Source: Xanthobacter sp. NM-59
GTDB lineage: Bacteria > Pseudomonadota > Alphaproteobacteria > Rhizobiales > Xanthobacteraceae
Reading direction: 5' to 3'
Assembly (NCBI RefSeq): GCF_021401125.1
Contig: NZ_JACBFQ010000001.1
Span: forward strand, 868,001 to 932,000
DNA: 64,000 bases
Position 1 is the stretch's first letter; each line of letters opens with the position of its first letter. Positions 52,810-60,157 of the stretch are shown here, piece after piece. A model generated the notes under the pieces. That model had not been told where the DNA came from. It saw only the letters and a program-made list of their open reading frames with translations, and did no database searches. The translations under genes were made by a program, and so were the position numbers.

Positions 52810-53327
52810 GGTTCGGCCCTCCGGCGCAACAGAAACGCCTGGTGCTGATCGACGGTATAGGCGCGCGGCTGGTGGCCGACGGTCAACCGATTGTGGACGT
52901 GCCGCCAGTGATCGGGCGACACGTCGGTGGCGTCGATGCCGATCGCCTCGACAGCATCGATGTGCTGAAGGATGCGCTCGACCTTCGGCCAGCCCTCGAT
53001 CCTGAGCAGGATCTCGCCGCCGGGACGCACGAAGGGCAGCGTCTGGAACGGTTCGCCCGGCACCACCGCACGCACGATGTCGATCCGTGACGTGATCGTG
53101 CCGAAATCGTTCGAAGCCCACCGCACGAAGGCGAAAACGCTGCGGGGTCGATAGAAAAAGACACGCCGACTGCGGTCGAGCACCTGTTCGCGTACCTTTC
53201 GACCGAACCTGATCCAGTTCTCGAGCCGCTTCTCGATGTGCGTCAGTTCGACTTGCGTGAAAGCGTCGGCGGACCGGTTGCGCGGTGCGATACCGACATA
53301 TGAACGGGAAGCGGTGGCGCCGGTCAT
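52806..53327 (-). CDS. DUF2840 protein
   Basis: A 173-residue protein recognised by its place and by text such as TQVELTHIEKRLENWIRFGR and HVHNRLTVGHQPRAYTVDQH. The function is unknown, but it is a core gene between traF and the parA group in this ICE family. It overlaps its neighbours by 4 bp on both sides. No catalytic motif is seen. Confidence 0.85.
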   Translation of the reverse strand: MTGATASRSYVGIAPRNRSADAFTQVELTHIEKRLENWIRFGRKVREQVLDRSRRVFFYRPRSVFAFVRWASNDFGTITSRIDIVRAVVPGEPFQTLPFVRPGGEILLRIEGWPKVERILQHIDAVEAIGIDATDVSPDHWRHVHNRLTVGHQPRAYTVDQHQAFLLRRRAEP

Positions 53328-53575
53328 GGGCGATCTCCATCGGCGGTCGGTGGGAATTCGCGCGCGAGCAGATCGCGCAGCATGTCGGCGACGGTGATGC
53401 CGCGCTGAAAGGCGACGATCTTGATGCGGCCGCGCAGTTCGGGCGTGATGTCGATGGTCAGCCGCGCGGTGAAGCGGGCCACCTCGTCGGTACGCGGCGC
53501 GTCGGCTGCCTTGATCCAGCTTTCCGGGTCGGCGGGCCGGGCGGCAAAGCGGCGACGGATCGGGTGCGCGCTCAT
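53324..53575 (-). CDS. Ribbon-helix-helix partner of ParA
   Basis: An 83-residue protein. The C-terminal half (ARFTARLTIDITPELRGRIK, then ITVADMLRDLLAREF) is a ribbon-helix-helix domain, with a disordered N-terminus, as in ParG-type centromere-binding proteins. It overlaps parA by 4 bp, so it probably binds the partition site and activates ParA. Small RHH partners replace ParB in many such systems. Confidence 0.8.
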   Translation of the reverse strand: MSAHPIRRRFAARPADPESWIKAADAPRTDEVARFTARLTIDITPELRGRIKIVAFQRGITVADMLRDLLAREFPPTADGDRP

Positions 53576-54225
53576 GGCAATGTCCTTCCCGTCACCAGCC
53601 GTCCGATCTCTGCAGCGAGCGCCGCGATCTCTCTCGCGGCCTGACTGTCGGGATCGATTTCGGAGGCGAGCCGACCGGACTGTGCGGCATCGGCGAAAAC
53701 GACGCGCTGGCCGATGGTCGTCGCCAGCACCGGCGGGTCATGATCTGCAAGCGTCTCGGCGGTCTCGCGCGCGATGATGGTGCGCGCGCCGCAGCGGTTG
53801 AGCACGAAGCGCGCCGCCAAGGCGGGCCGGTAGATGCGCGCTTCGGCGAGGAGCACCAGCATCTCGGCCGAGGCCCAGCCATCGAACGGCGATGGCTGCA
53901 CGGGGATCAGCACCAGGTCAGCGGCCAGCAGTGCCGAACGCATAAGCCCGGCGATGCGCGGCGGTCCATCGATGACAATGTGATCGGCATCGCGCGCCAG
54001 TTCCGGCGCTTCCCGGTGCAAGGTGTCGCGCGCCAGGCCCACGACGCCGAACAGCCGGACACCATTCTCGCGCACACGCTGCTGCGACCAATCCAGCGCC
54101 GATCCCTGCGGGTCGGCGTCGATCAGCGTGACGCGCTTGCCTCTCCCAGCCCATTCTCCGGCGAGATGCAGCGCCAGCGTCGTCTTGCCGACGCCACCCT
54201 TCTGATTGAGGAGCGCGACGATCAT
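53572..54225 (-). CDS. parA: ParA-family partition ATPase
   Basis: A 217-residue short ParA (no N-terminal HTH). The deviant Walker A is LNQKGGVGKTTLALHLAG, the Walker A' region is TLIDADPQGSALDWSQ, and the Walker B region is HIVIDGPPRIA. It moves or separates the circular form of the element. It overlaps repA and the RHH gene by 4 bp, forming a rep-par operon. Confidence 0.94.
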   Translation of the reverse strand: MIVALLNQKGGVGKTTLALHLAGEWAGRGKRVTLIDADPQGSALDWSQQRVRENGVRLFGVVGLARDTLHREAPELARDADHIVIDGPPRIAGLMRSALLAADLVLIPVQPSPFDGWASAEMLVLLAEARIYRPALAARFVLNRCGARTIIARETAETLADHDPPVLATTIGQRVVFADAAQSGRLASEIDPDSQAAREIAALAAEIGRLVTGRTLP

Positions 54226-55292
54226 GGCGCCCGCCTTCCGGCGGCACCGGCACCACGGCCGCGTTTCGCACGCGCCAACAAGGAAGAGTTAGATTCTCTG
54301 TTAGACTCTAAGTTAGCGGCCGGATTTCGTGTTTCAGGCCAGAGTGTTAACTGCGGTCCGTGCGCCCGATCTGCCGATAGGCCTGCGCCCGATGTGCCGA
54401 TACCCTTTGCGCCTGATCTGCCGATGCTATTCACAGGCTCATCCACTGGCACTGTGAATTGTTGGACGGGCCGTATGCGGAGCAGTTCACGCCGCCCCTC
54501 GCGTTCGATCGACAGGCGATATCCCGGCAAGGACTGGCGAAGGGCAATGCGGCGTAGATCGAGCGCAAAATCGGAAATGCGCGCGAGGCTGCCGGATTTG
54601 GCGTGGAGGTGGCCGATCTCGAACAGCCAGCCGTGTTGCTGATGGCCGGCGTGCTTGCGCGCGACGCGATAGAGCCAGCGCTCGATGCCGCCGGTCAGCC
54701 GGAAATAGTCCGGGTCGATGGTCAGCACCAAGGAGCGATCGACGACCCCGTTGTAGAACCACTCGGGCAGGACGAACTCCATGCCCTCGACGCGACCCTC
54801 GCGCGTCGTCATCTCTTCCCATTCGTTGATCCAGGAGAATTGTCGGCGGCGCCATTGCACGCCGTTCCGGATCGTCGTGGCGATGACGGTCGATTGCAGC
54901 CGCGCCAGCGACGCCTTCAACAAAAGATACTGCTGATTTCCAGTCGGGCGGCCGACACCGCGCAGGAGCTGGTAGGGCGTGAAGCGAAAGAAGCGCGACG
55001 TGCGCAGGCCGTGGTTCTCGGCCGCGACAATCTGCGAGGCGGCCCAGATCAGCACATCGGCATCCCAGATCGTCGCCATGCCGTGCTCTGGCATCCCGAG
55101 CACCTGCACCTCGACATCGGCGGCCTTGTAGAGGATCGGCTTGATGCGCGGCGTCTTCGACAGCGAGAAGAACGGCCGTTCCATGAGATCGCGCTGATCG
55201 CGCGGACTGGCATCACCGGTGGCCACCACGAAGGGATCGAGCCGTTGGCGCTCGCTCCGGTGCTTGCTGTCTGGTCGAGAAGCGCCGCTCAT
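54222..55292 (-). CDS. repA: RepA-like replication initiator
   Basis: A 356-residue protein of the plasmid RepA family common in alphaproteobacterial ICEs. Typical stretches are ERPFFSLSKTPRIKPILYKA, IWDADVLIWAASQIVAAENH and GGIERWLYRVARKHAGHQQH. The C-terminal 80 residues are polar and less conserved. It probably starts replication of the excised circle. The gene directly follows the HTH gene and overlaps parA. Confidence 0.9.
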   Translation of the reverse strand: MSGASRPDSKHRSERQRLDPFVVATGDASPRDQRDLMERPFFSLSKTPRIKPILYKAADVEVQVLGMPEHGMATIWDADVLIWAASQIVAAENHGLRTSRFFRFTPYQLLRGVGRPTGNQQYLLLKASLARLQSTVIATTIRNGVQWRRRQFSWINEWEEMTTREGRVEGMEFVLPEWFYNGVVDRSLVLTIDPDYFRLTGGIERWLYRVARKHAGHQQHGWLFEIGHLHAKSGSLARISDFALDLRRIALRQSLPGYRLSIEREGRRELLRIRPVQQFTVPVDEPVNSIGRSGAKGIGTSGAGLSADRAHGPQLTLWPETRNPAANLESNRESNSSLLARAKRGRGAGAAGRRAP

Positions 55293-55562
55293 TCAGCGTG
55301 CTCCCCGCTCGGCAGGCGTCAGAGGTCGCGCCGGAAAGACTCGGCCGGCAGTCTGATCCGTGGTGGACTTGCGCGCGCCGATGGCCGTCCAGGCCTGCAG
55401 GTCTTCGAGCGCATAGATGACGCGGCCGCCGATCTTGCGATAGGTCGGGCCGGTGCCGTAGGTGCGGTGCTTCTCCAGCGTCCTGAGCGATATGCCAAGG
55501 AAACGCGCCGCGTCGGGCGTGCGTAGAAAACGCGGCGGCAACCCCGTCTTCGGGTCGAGCAT
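55293..55562 (-). CDS. AlpA/MerR-type helix-turn-helix protein
   Basis: An 89-residue protein. FLRTPDAARFLGISLRTLEK, then YRKIGGRVIYALEDLQAWTA, is the small winged HTH used by AlpA-like and excisionase-like regulators. It stops exactly at the repA start, so it heads the rep-par operon and may regulate it. It is unrelated at sequence level to the duplicated AlpA proteins at 3761 and 63283 beyond the fold. Confidence 0.87.
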   Translation of the reverse strand: MLDPKTGLPPRFLRTPDAARFLGISLRTLEKHRTYGTGPTYRKIGGRVIYALEDLQAWTAIGARKSTTDQTAGRVFPARPLTPAERGAR

Positions 55563-55718
55563 GATCGGGCCTCCGGGTCGGTTCGGATGGCTGCCGGTGA
55601 CGGCAGCGGGTCATGGCGAACCGTGGCGGAGGAACGGCGGCTTGCAGCGTGCCGGAATCAGGGGATGGCGATTTCGGCACCCCTGGAGACCCGAATGGTG
55701 ATGATCGCGTGGCAACGT

Positions 55719-56511
55719 TCAGCGGGGCAGCAGACGCGTGGGATAATGCAGCAGATCGCGATATCCGCCGCGCATGTAGTGAGTGCCATCGGCCACGAGA
55801 CGACGCGCCTGGTTCTTGCGGGGATCGCTCTCCCAATCGGTCTTGTTGCCGTGAAAGCCCAGCAGGGCTTCCGCAATCTTCCGATAGCTGGCGCCATCGG
55901 TGCGCCCATCGAGGGCGCGCAGGATCAGGATGTGCCGGTCTCGGGTTTGCGCGGGTAGCGCGTGATGGTGGTCGCCGATCGCCCGCCCTGTCAGTGTTCG
56001 CCAGAAACGCAACACCGCTTCGGCGCGGTGCTCCAGCAATGCGTCGAGCGGCAAAATGACGACATAGGCCGTCTTGGCGCTGGGCGGCGGATTTGCGAGC
56101 CAGAACTGATGGTTCACCCCCGCCGATCGCCAGAGACCATGCCACGCCCCATCCTCGACGGCGCGAGCTTCCAGACCCGACAACGTCGGCAGGCTGATCG
56201 TCATGCTGGAGGGACCGTCAACACTCCCTGGAGGAAGGGGGTGAAGCTCAAAGGCGTCAGGCAGCAGCGACGGCATCCAGAACAGCGCGGCCCGGTTGGC
56301 GGAGAGAGCCGGGTCCGTCGGGAAATCGCAACCCCCAGCGTTCCGAGAACGCCGTCTGCGCAGAGCCGCCGAGGCGCGGCAGTTGCGTTACGCGATGGAA
56401 GTCGCGGCGATAATCTTCATCGCGACGAAGGTACTCCCAGGCAAAGCCGGCGGCAGAAATGCTCTTGGCATGTGCATAAGCGGCCGGCGAGCGCCAATCT
56501 GTACTCGGCAT
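55719..56511 (-). pseudogene. DUF6499-DUF2285 regulator split by a frameshift
   Basis: The first part (MPSTDWRSPAAYAHAKSISA and AWEYLRRDEDYRRDF) is the DUF6499 N-terminal domain. The frame changes inside RWGLRFP near a GGG run at 56320-56322. Dropping one base gives an uninterrupted join to ALSANRAALFWMPSLLPD and the DUF2285 domain (RDRHILILRALDGRTDGASY, GYRDLLHYP). Relatives are one protein of about 230-260 residues, so this is either a broken gene, a sequencing error or a programmed slip. The family is thought to bind DNA. Confidence 0.78.
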
Positions 56512-56806
56512 GGCGTCACCTCTCGTCCAGCATTTACGCGTTGCTGGAAAGAGGAATTGTTCGTGATGCACCGCTCACGTTGAAGCCACTGTTGCCCGAT
56601 ATGTTGATCGCGTTGGCCGATCAATATTTGAAGACAATTCGGATCATTTTTGAAATTCCTCGCGAGCCGGGCCATGCCCGGCGAGCGGCGTATTTCCGGC
56701 TCAGCGGAAACCTGCCGATCCGTAAAGACGAATCGGCGCGAAATCTGATCCACGCTTCTGCAGGAAGCCGTGAAGCCGGATTTCCGGCTCCGCGGCTCTG
56801 CGGATG
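56512..56806. other. Hairpin-rich intergenic region
   Basis: No gene is seen in these 295 bp. Perfect dyads are GCCGGGC-CAT-GCCCGGC (56666-56682) and AGCCGGA-TT-TCCGGCT (56774-56789), the second 18 bp beyond the DUF932 stop. Neither has a U-rich tail. They may act as terminators or protein sites, or be part of a leader RNA for the DUF6499-DUF2285 gene. Confidence 0.45.
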
Positions 56807-57649
56807 TCAGGCGCTCTTCAGCCGCTGCATTCCCTCGGCCAGCGTCCAGAGGGCGCGGTTCAGACCGACATTCTGGTCGATACCGTTGATGGGCCGCGTG
56901 GTGCTACGACGGATGCGGCCATCCGAAGTCTGCCGCCGTCCGTTCAGCCCACCCCGAATGAGGTTTTCCTGAATGACGTTGAACGTCTGCCACAGGCTTT
57001 GCCCGGCATCTTCGCGGCGGCGCGGAGCGATGATCTGATCCGGGCGGACCGGACTTTCCTCCTCGCCATAGCGCGCGACGAGGCTCGCCTCCGCCAATAC
57101 CTGCTGTTCATCCCGCGAAAGGAACGTGTCCTTCATGGTTTCCGTCGCATCGATCAGGCGCGGAAAGTCCTCCGCGACGGTGTAGACGCCCTCGATGATC
57201 TGGTCCTGAATGCCGCCCTTGTGGGGCACACGGACTTCCTCGAACCGCTCGCCAGCAATCATGCTGTTGGTGCAGACGAAGCGCAGCATTCCGGCGAACA
57301 TCTGATAGGCGCTGGTCCCGTCATGGCTGTTGACGATGATGACTTCCGCCGCTTCCGGCTTGCCGATGCCGTCATCCCGGCGCAGGCGCAGCATGTGCTT
57401 GGCATGGCCGTGGCGGCTGCCGTCGCGCGGAACCGCCTGCACGGCGAAAAACGGAAACCATCCTTCCCGGCGCAGCCCCTCCACGATCTCGATGGTGGGG
57501 ACGTAAACGTAGCGATCCGACCGGCTGTCGTGCGCCTCGCGGGCGAACACTGAGGGGACATGATGGTGAAGGGCATCGTTGTCGAGTGCCTCACGCCCGC
57601 TGATCTGGTGAGAGTTGCGGCCGAACCGGGTGGCGAGATGATGATACAT
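56807..57649 (-). CDS. DUF932 protein
   Basis: A 280-residue protein starting MYHHLATRFGRNSHQISGRE. DUF932 text includes RYVYVPTIEIVEGLRREGWF, AYQMFAGMLRFVCTNSMIAG and EAEVIIVNSHDGTS-like strands. The family is phage/plasmid-linked (also called LGT_TIGR03299-like) and its activity is unknown. It is preceded by a long structured leader that also precedes the ParB-like gene at 60158-62173. ATG 57649 follows a GGAGA ribosome-binding site. Confidence 0.88.
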   Translation of the reverse strand: MYHHLATRFGRNSHQISGREALDNDALHHHVPSVFAREAHDSRSDRYVYVPTIEIVEGLRREGWFPFFAVQAVPRDGSRHGHAKHMLRLRRDDGIGKPEAAEVIIVNSHDGTSAYQMFAGMLRFVCTNSMIAGERFEEVRVPHKGGIQDQIIEGVYTVAEDFPRLIDATETMKDTFLSRDEQQVLAEASLVARYGEEESPVRPDQIIAPRRREDAGQSLWQTFNVIQENLIRGGLNGRRQTSDGRIRRSTTRPINGIDQNVGLNRALWTLAEGMQRLKSA

Positions 57650-57946
57650 GGTCTGTCTCCGTGGGGCTGGGTTGGAGCGCAGCGCTGCGCTGCAACCCTG
57701 GCCGTCGCCGAGACCGGGGTAGCAAGGTGCAAGGGCGTTGGGGCCGGAGGGGGATCGCCCGGCCTGCACGCAATGAAATGGAGGAAGGCCGGGGATACCG
57801 GCCCGGACGAGCGTCAGCGATCCCTTGCACCGCGCGGGGGCGGAGCCCTTAGCCAAGCTTACCCGGCATGAGCAAGGCGGGTGCCGGGCTAAAGGATTGG
57901 ATCGGGATGCGCGCAGCAACCGAACCTGAAAACCGCGCATCCTGAT
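57650..57946 (-). promoter_or_regulatory. Structured 5' leader, copy 1 (upstream of DUF932)
   Basis: This 297-nt untranslated leader is repeated at 62174-62503 before the ParB-like gene. In both copies, GGTGCAAGGG (57726-57735) can pair with CCCTTGCACC (57822-57831), a GGATGCGCG/CGCGCATCC stem (57905-57913 with 57934-57942) caps the 5' end around the conserved loop AACCTGAAA, and a 30-bp near-perfect dyad (57669-57698) lies just before the start codon. The stems are kept although bases differ, which favours a functional RNA. Its role is unknown. Confidence 0.6.
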
Positions 57947-57984
57947 TTCCGCATTTCCTGAATGGTTGCCGTAATAAGCGTGAC

Positions 57985-58011
57985 GAAGCCCCGCTTTGGG
58001 AGCGGGGCTTC
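57985..58011 (-). terminator. GC-rich hairpin after DUF736
   Basis: GAAGCCCCGCT (57985-57995) and AGCGGGGCTTC (58001-58011) make an 11-bp stem with a 5-nt loop, 14 bp beyond the DUF736 stop. No U-tract follows, so termination may be weak or need Rho. A comparable hairpin follows DUF2958 at 62531-62556. Confidence 0.6.
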
Positions 58012-58025
58012 GGAGATGTTCGGCC

Positions 58026-58340
58026 TCAGTCGCCAATGCGGCGAGACCAGATCAGGTTGTGAGCTTCGCCGCCCTCGTCCTCGACTAGGCTGGCGTAGAT
58101 TGGAGCTGGGAAGCTCGGATCGTCCAGCTTGACCGAGAGATAGTCGCGACCAGTCTCGCGGGCGGTCTTCTTCCACGCCGCACCGAACTCGGTGGTGCCG
58201 GCGAAGATCCGATAGTCCGGGCCGCGCTCGCTGTCGCCCTCGGTGGGAACGAACTTGGCCTTGACGTTGAGGGTCAGGGTCTTGACCGTGCCGGTGATGT
58301 CGCCGTTCGCGGTCTTGGTGAAGGTGCCGATGGTTGCCAT
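58026..58340 (-). CDS. DUF736 protein, second paralogue
   Basis: A 104-residue protein ([20 protein letters not shown]) of the DUF736 family; it shares with the 51882 paralogue the [20 protein letters not shown] and [19 protein letters not shown] blocks. This one is closer to the common family form. The function is unknown. It stands alone, with a long gene-free region upstream and a strong hairpin downstream. Confidence 0.9.
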   Translation of the reverse strand: MATIGTFTKTANGDITGTVKTLTLNVKAKFVPTEGDSERGPDYRIFAGTTEFGAAWKKTARETGRDYLSVKLDDPSFPAPIYASLVEDEGGEAHNLIWSRRIGD

Positions 58341-59046
58341 TGTCGTGTCTCCGTTCCTCGGGCCGCGCCTATCGCGACCTCGATGGTGGTCGTGCGACCG
58401 GGGACGATCAGCCCGCACCTGAAAGGCTGGAACGAAGTGGAAGGCGGACGGCGATGGCTTTTTTGCCTCGCGATGCAAAGCGCGCTCGCGCGCGGCGGAA
58501 AAAAGCTGGCGACGGCCGTTGCGGGAGGATGATCGAGGCGAAGCCGTTCTCCGGTCAGACCCCATCCATTCGAGGACGCCGTGGGTGCGACTCGGCGAAA
58601 CCATGGAGATACGATGATGCGAGCAGTTGCCTATCACGGGATGAGACCGGCCAACGGGATCACTGTTATGGCTGGCGCTGTCCCCGAGGCGGCTGGCTGT
58701 CCCGACCGAGATGGTGAAAGTTACGGCCACGGCTCGTGGATCATCGGCATTTCCAGACAGCGCGGCTGGACGTACCGCTCCCGCCGGGCTTCGTTATCGA
58801 ACGACGAAGCTGAGTGACCCGCCCCGGCACGATCGCTGTTCTGGGGGTGGCAAAGCTGCGAGACTTCCACAATTGGGTTTCGCCGCCATACCGACTGACG
58901 CAATCCGCCATCGCGCATCGGTCGAATGCGGGGCTTCCTGCGTCCCGCCGCTACTTTGCGTTAGCGATCGAAGCCGAATGGCGGAAACGCGCCTCAGACG
59001 TGGTTCCGGCGCAGCCGAGAGCGCGGCCCAGGAGGGGCAACGCCGA
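58341..59046. other. Long gene-free region upstream of DUF736
   Basis: This 706-bp stretch has no convincing gene; open frames on both strands look like chance. Two hairpins stand out: GCTTTTTT (about 58457) with AAAAAAGC (about 58498) around a GC-rich loop region, and GCTTCGT (58788-58794) with ACGAAGC (58804-58810). The part nearest DUF736 may be its leader and promoter. The rest could be a replication or partition site, but no iteron array was found. Confidence 0.4.
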
Positions 59047-59559
59047 TCACACCTGTTGGCTTATGTAGAGTTCCCGAATGATGTCGGTGACAATCTCGAA
59101 CGTGGTCAGAAACATGGGCGGGTTCAACACTGTATCGCTTCCGTGGGCAAACATATTGCGCAATTGACTCAGATGTTCGATCTCAGAGGAAATCAGGTTC
59201 TGCTTCTTGGCGGATTTCAACAGCTCGTCGAGCATGACAGGGCGAGGCTTTCCTCTCTTGTCCACTCTTCCGGCGAACTGGTGCCCGATCCGCTCGCGCA
59301 AAGCCAGTTCGAGGCAAGGGAATGTCTGGCTCGCCGCCATGGTCAAAAGATCATACGAGAAGTACGCGTAGATATAGGCGTGTCGCACCGCATCATGGGA
59401 TCGCCGGACAGAATCAGGAAGTGAAGCGGGAAGCTCGAACGCGCACATATCCCTGTGCAAGTCTTGCAGTGCGGAGCCGATAAAACCGGCTTCCCCTGAA
59501 AAATAGGGGTCTGGCCGGGTGAGGTCTGACACGCTCTTTAGCACGGAATATTCTTTCAT
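59047..59559 (-). CDS. Hypothetical protein with HEPN-like RNxxxH motif
   Basis: A 170-residue, mostly helical protein. Its C-terminal part has EIEHLSQLRNMFAHGSDTVL, in which RNMFAH matches the RNxxxH pattern of HEPN ribonuclease domains and DUF4145-like proteins. The rest shows no known motif. It is accessory to the ICE backbone and might be a stand-alone defence or toxin protein; the evidence is one motif plus the helical pattern. Confidence 0.5.
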   Translation of the reverse strand: MKEYSVLKSVSDLTRPDPYFSGEAGFIGSALQDLHRDMCAFELPASLPDSVRRSHDAVRHAYIYAYFSYDLLTMAASQTFPCLELALRERIGHQFAGRVDKRGKPRPVMLDELLKSAKKQNLISSEIEHLSQLRNMFAHGSDTVLNPPMFLTTFEIVTDIIRELYISQQV

Positions 59560-59603
59560 GTGTTGATCAGCTTAAGCAATGGTAGCGTGACTTACCGGGA
59601 TTT

Positions 59604-60026
59604 TCAGCCTCCGCGATGAATTGTCGAGCCTGTTGCTGCCAATCGCATCAGCGCCGAAACGCTGACGAAACCACCTCCGACCAAGCAGAAGATCACGCGC
59701 CAGACATGGGACGGCACGGCTTCGCGCGCGATGCCATCCACCAGCGCATAGCCGGCGATGGCAGCCGGAGCGGCGAAGACGAGCGCCACCGCAAGACGGA
59801 GGATCGGCAGACGGACCGCCATAAACAGGATCAGCAACAGACCATAGGTGGCGACACGTGCCACCAGCCCTACCAGTCCCGCGCCGATCAGGCCGGAGCC
59901 CGAGGCGTAAGTCCAACGCGCCGCCTCCACGCCGAGCATGAAGGGCAGCGCATAGACGGCGAGTGCATAGGCCAGGATACAAAGACCGGCGACCAAGGCG
60001 ACGGCCACGCCAAAGAGCGCGATCAT
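59604..60026 (-). CDS. Small integral membrane protein
   Basis: A 140-residue protein with four clear hydrophobic segments (about 2-34, 46-68, 76-98 and 108-128). No motif shows its job. It is not a known Trb component. It lies between the HEPN-like gene and the ParB-like gene, and a GCGGTGGCGCG-rich spacer separates it from the latter. A function in surface or mating exclusion is possible but unsupported. Confidence 0.65.
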   Translation of the reverse strand: MIALFGVAVALVAGLCILAYALAVYALPFMLGVEAARWTYASGSGLIGAGLVGLVARVATYGLLLILFMAVRLPILRLAVALVFAAPAAIAGYALVDGIAREAVPSHVWRVIFCLVGGGFVSVSALMRLAATGSTIHRGG

Positions 60027-60157
60027 TGCAATTTCCTCCTGACCCGATGACGGTCACGGTCATCGGGCGGTGGCGCGAGGCTCGCCCTCGCGCGACCGCA
60101 ATTTTTCCAAGCAACAGCGAGAAAAACCGGGACCACTCGCGCGGTCCCGGCTCGTCC

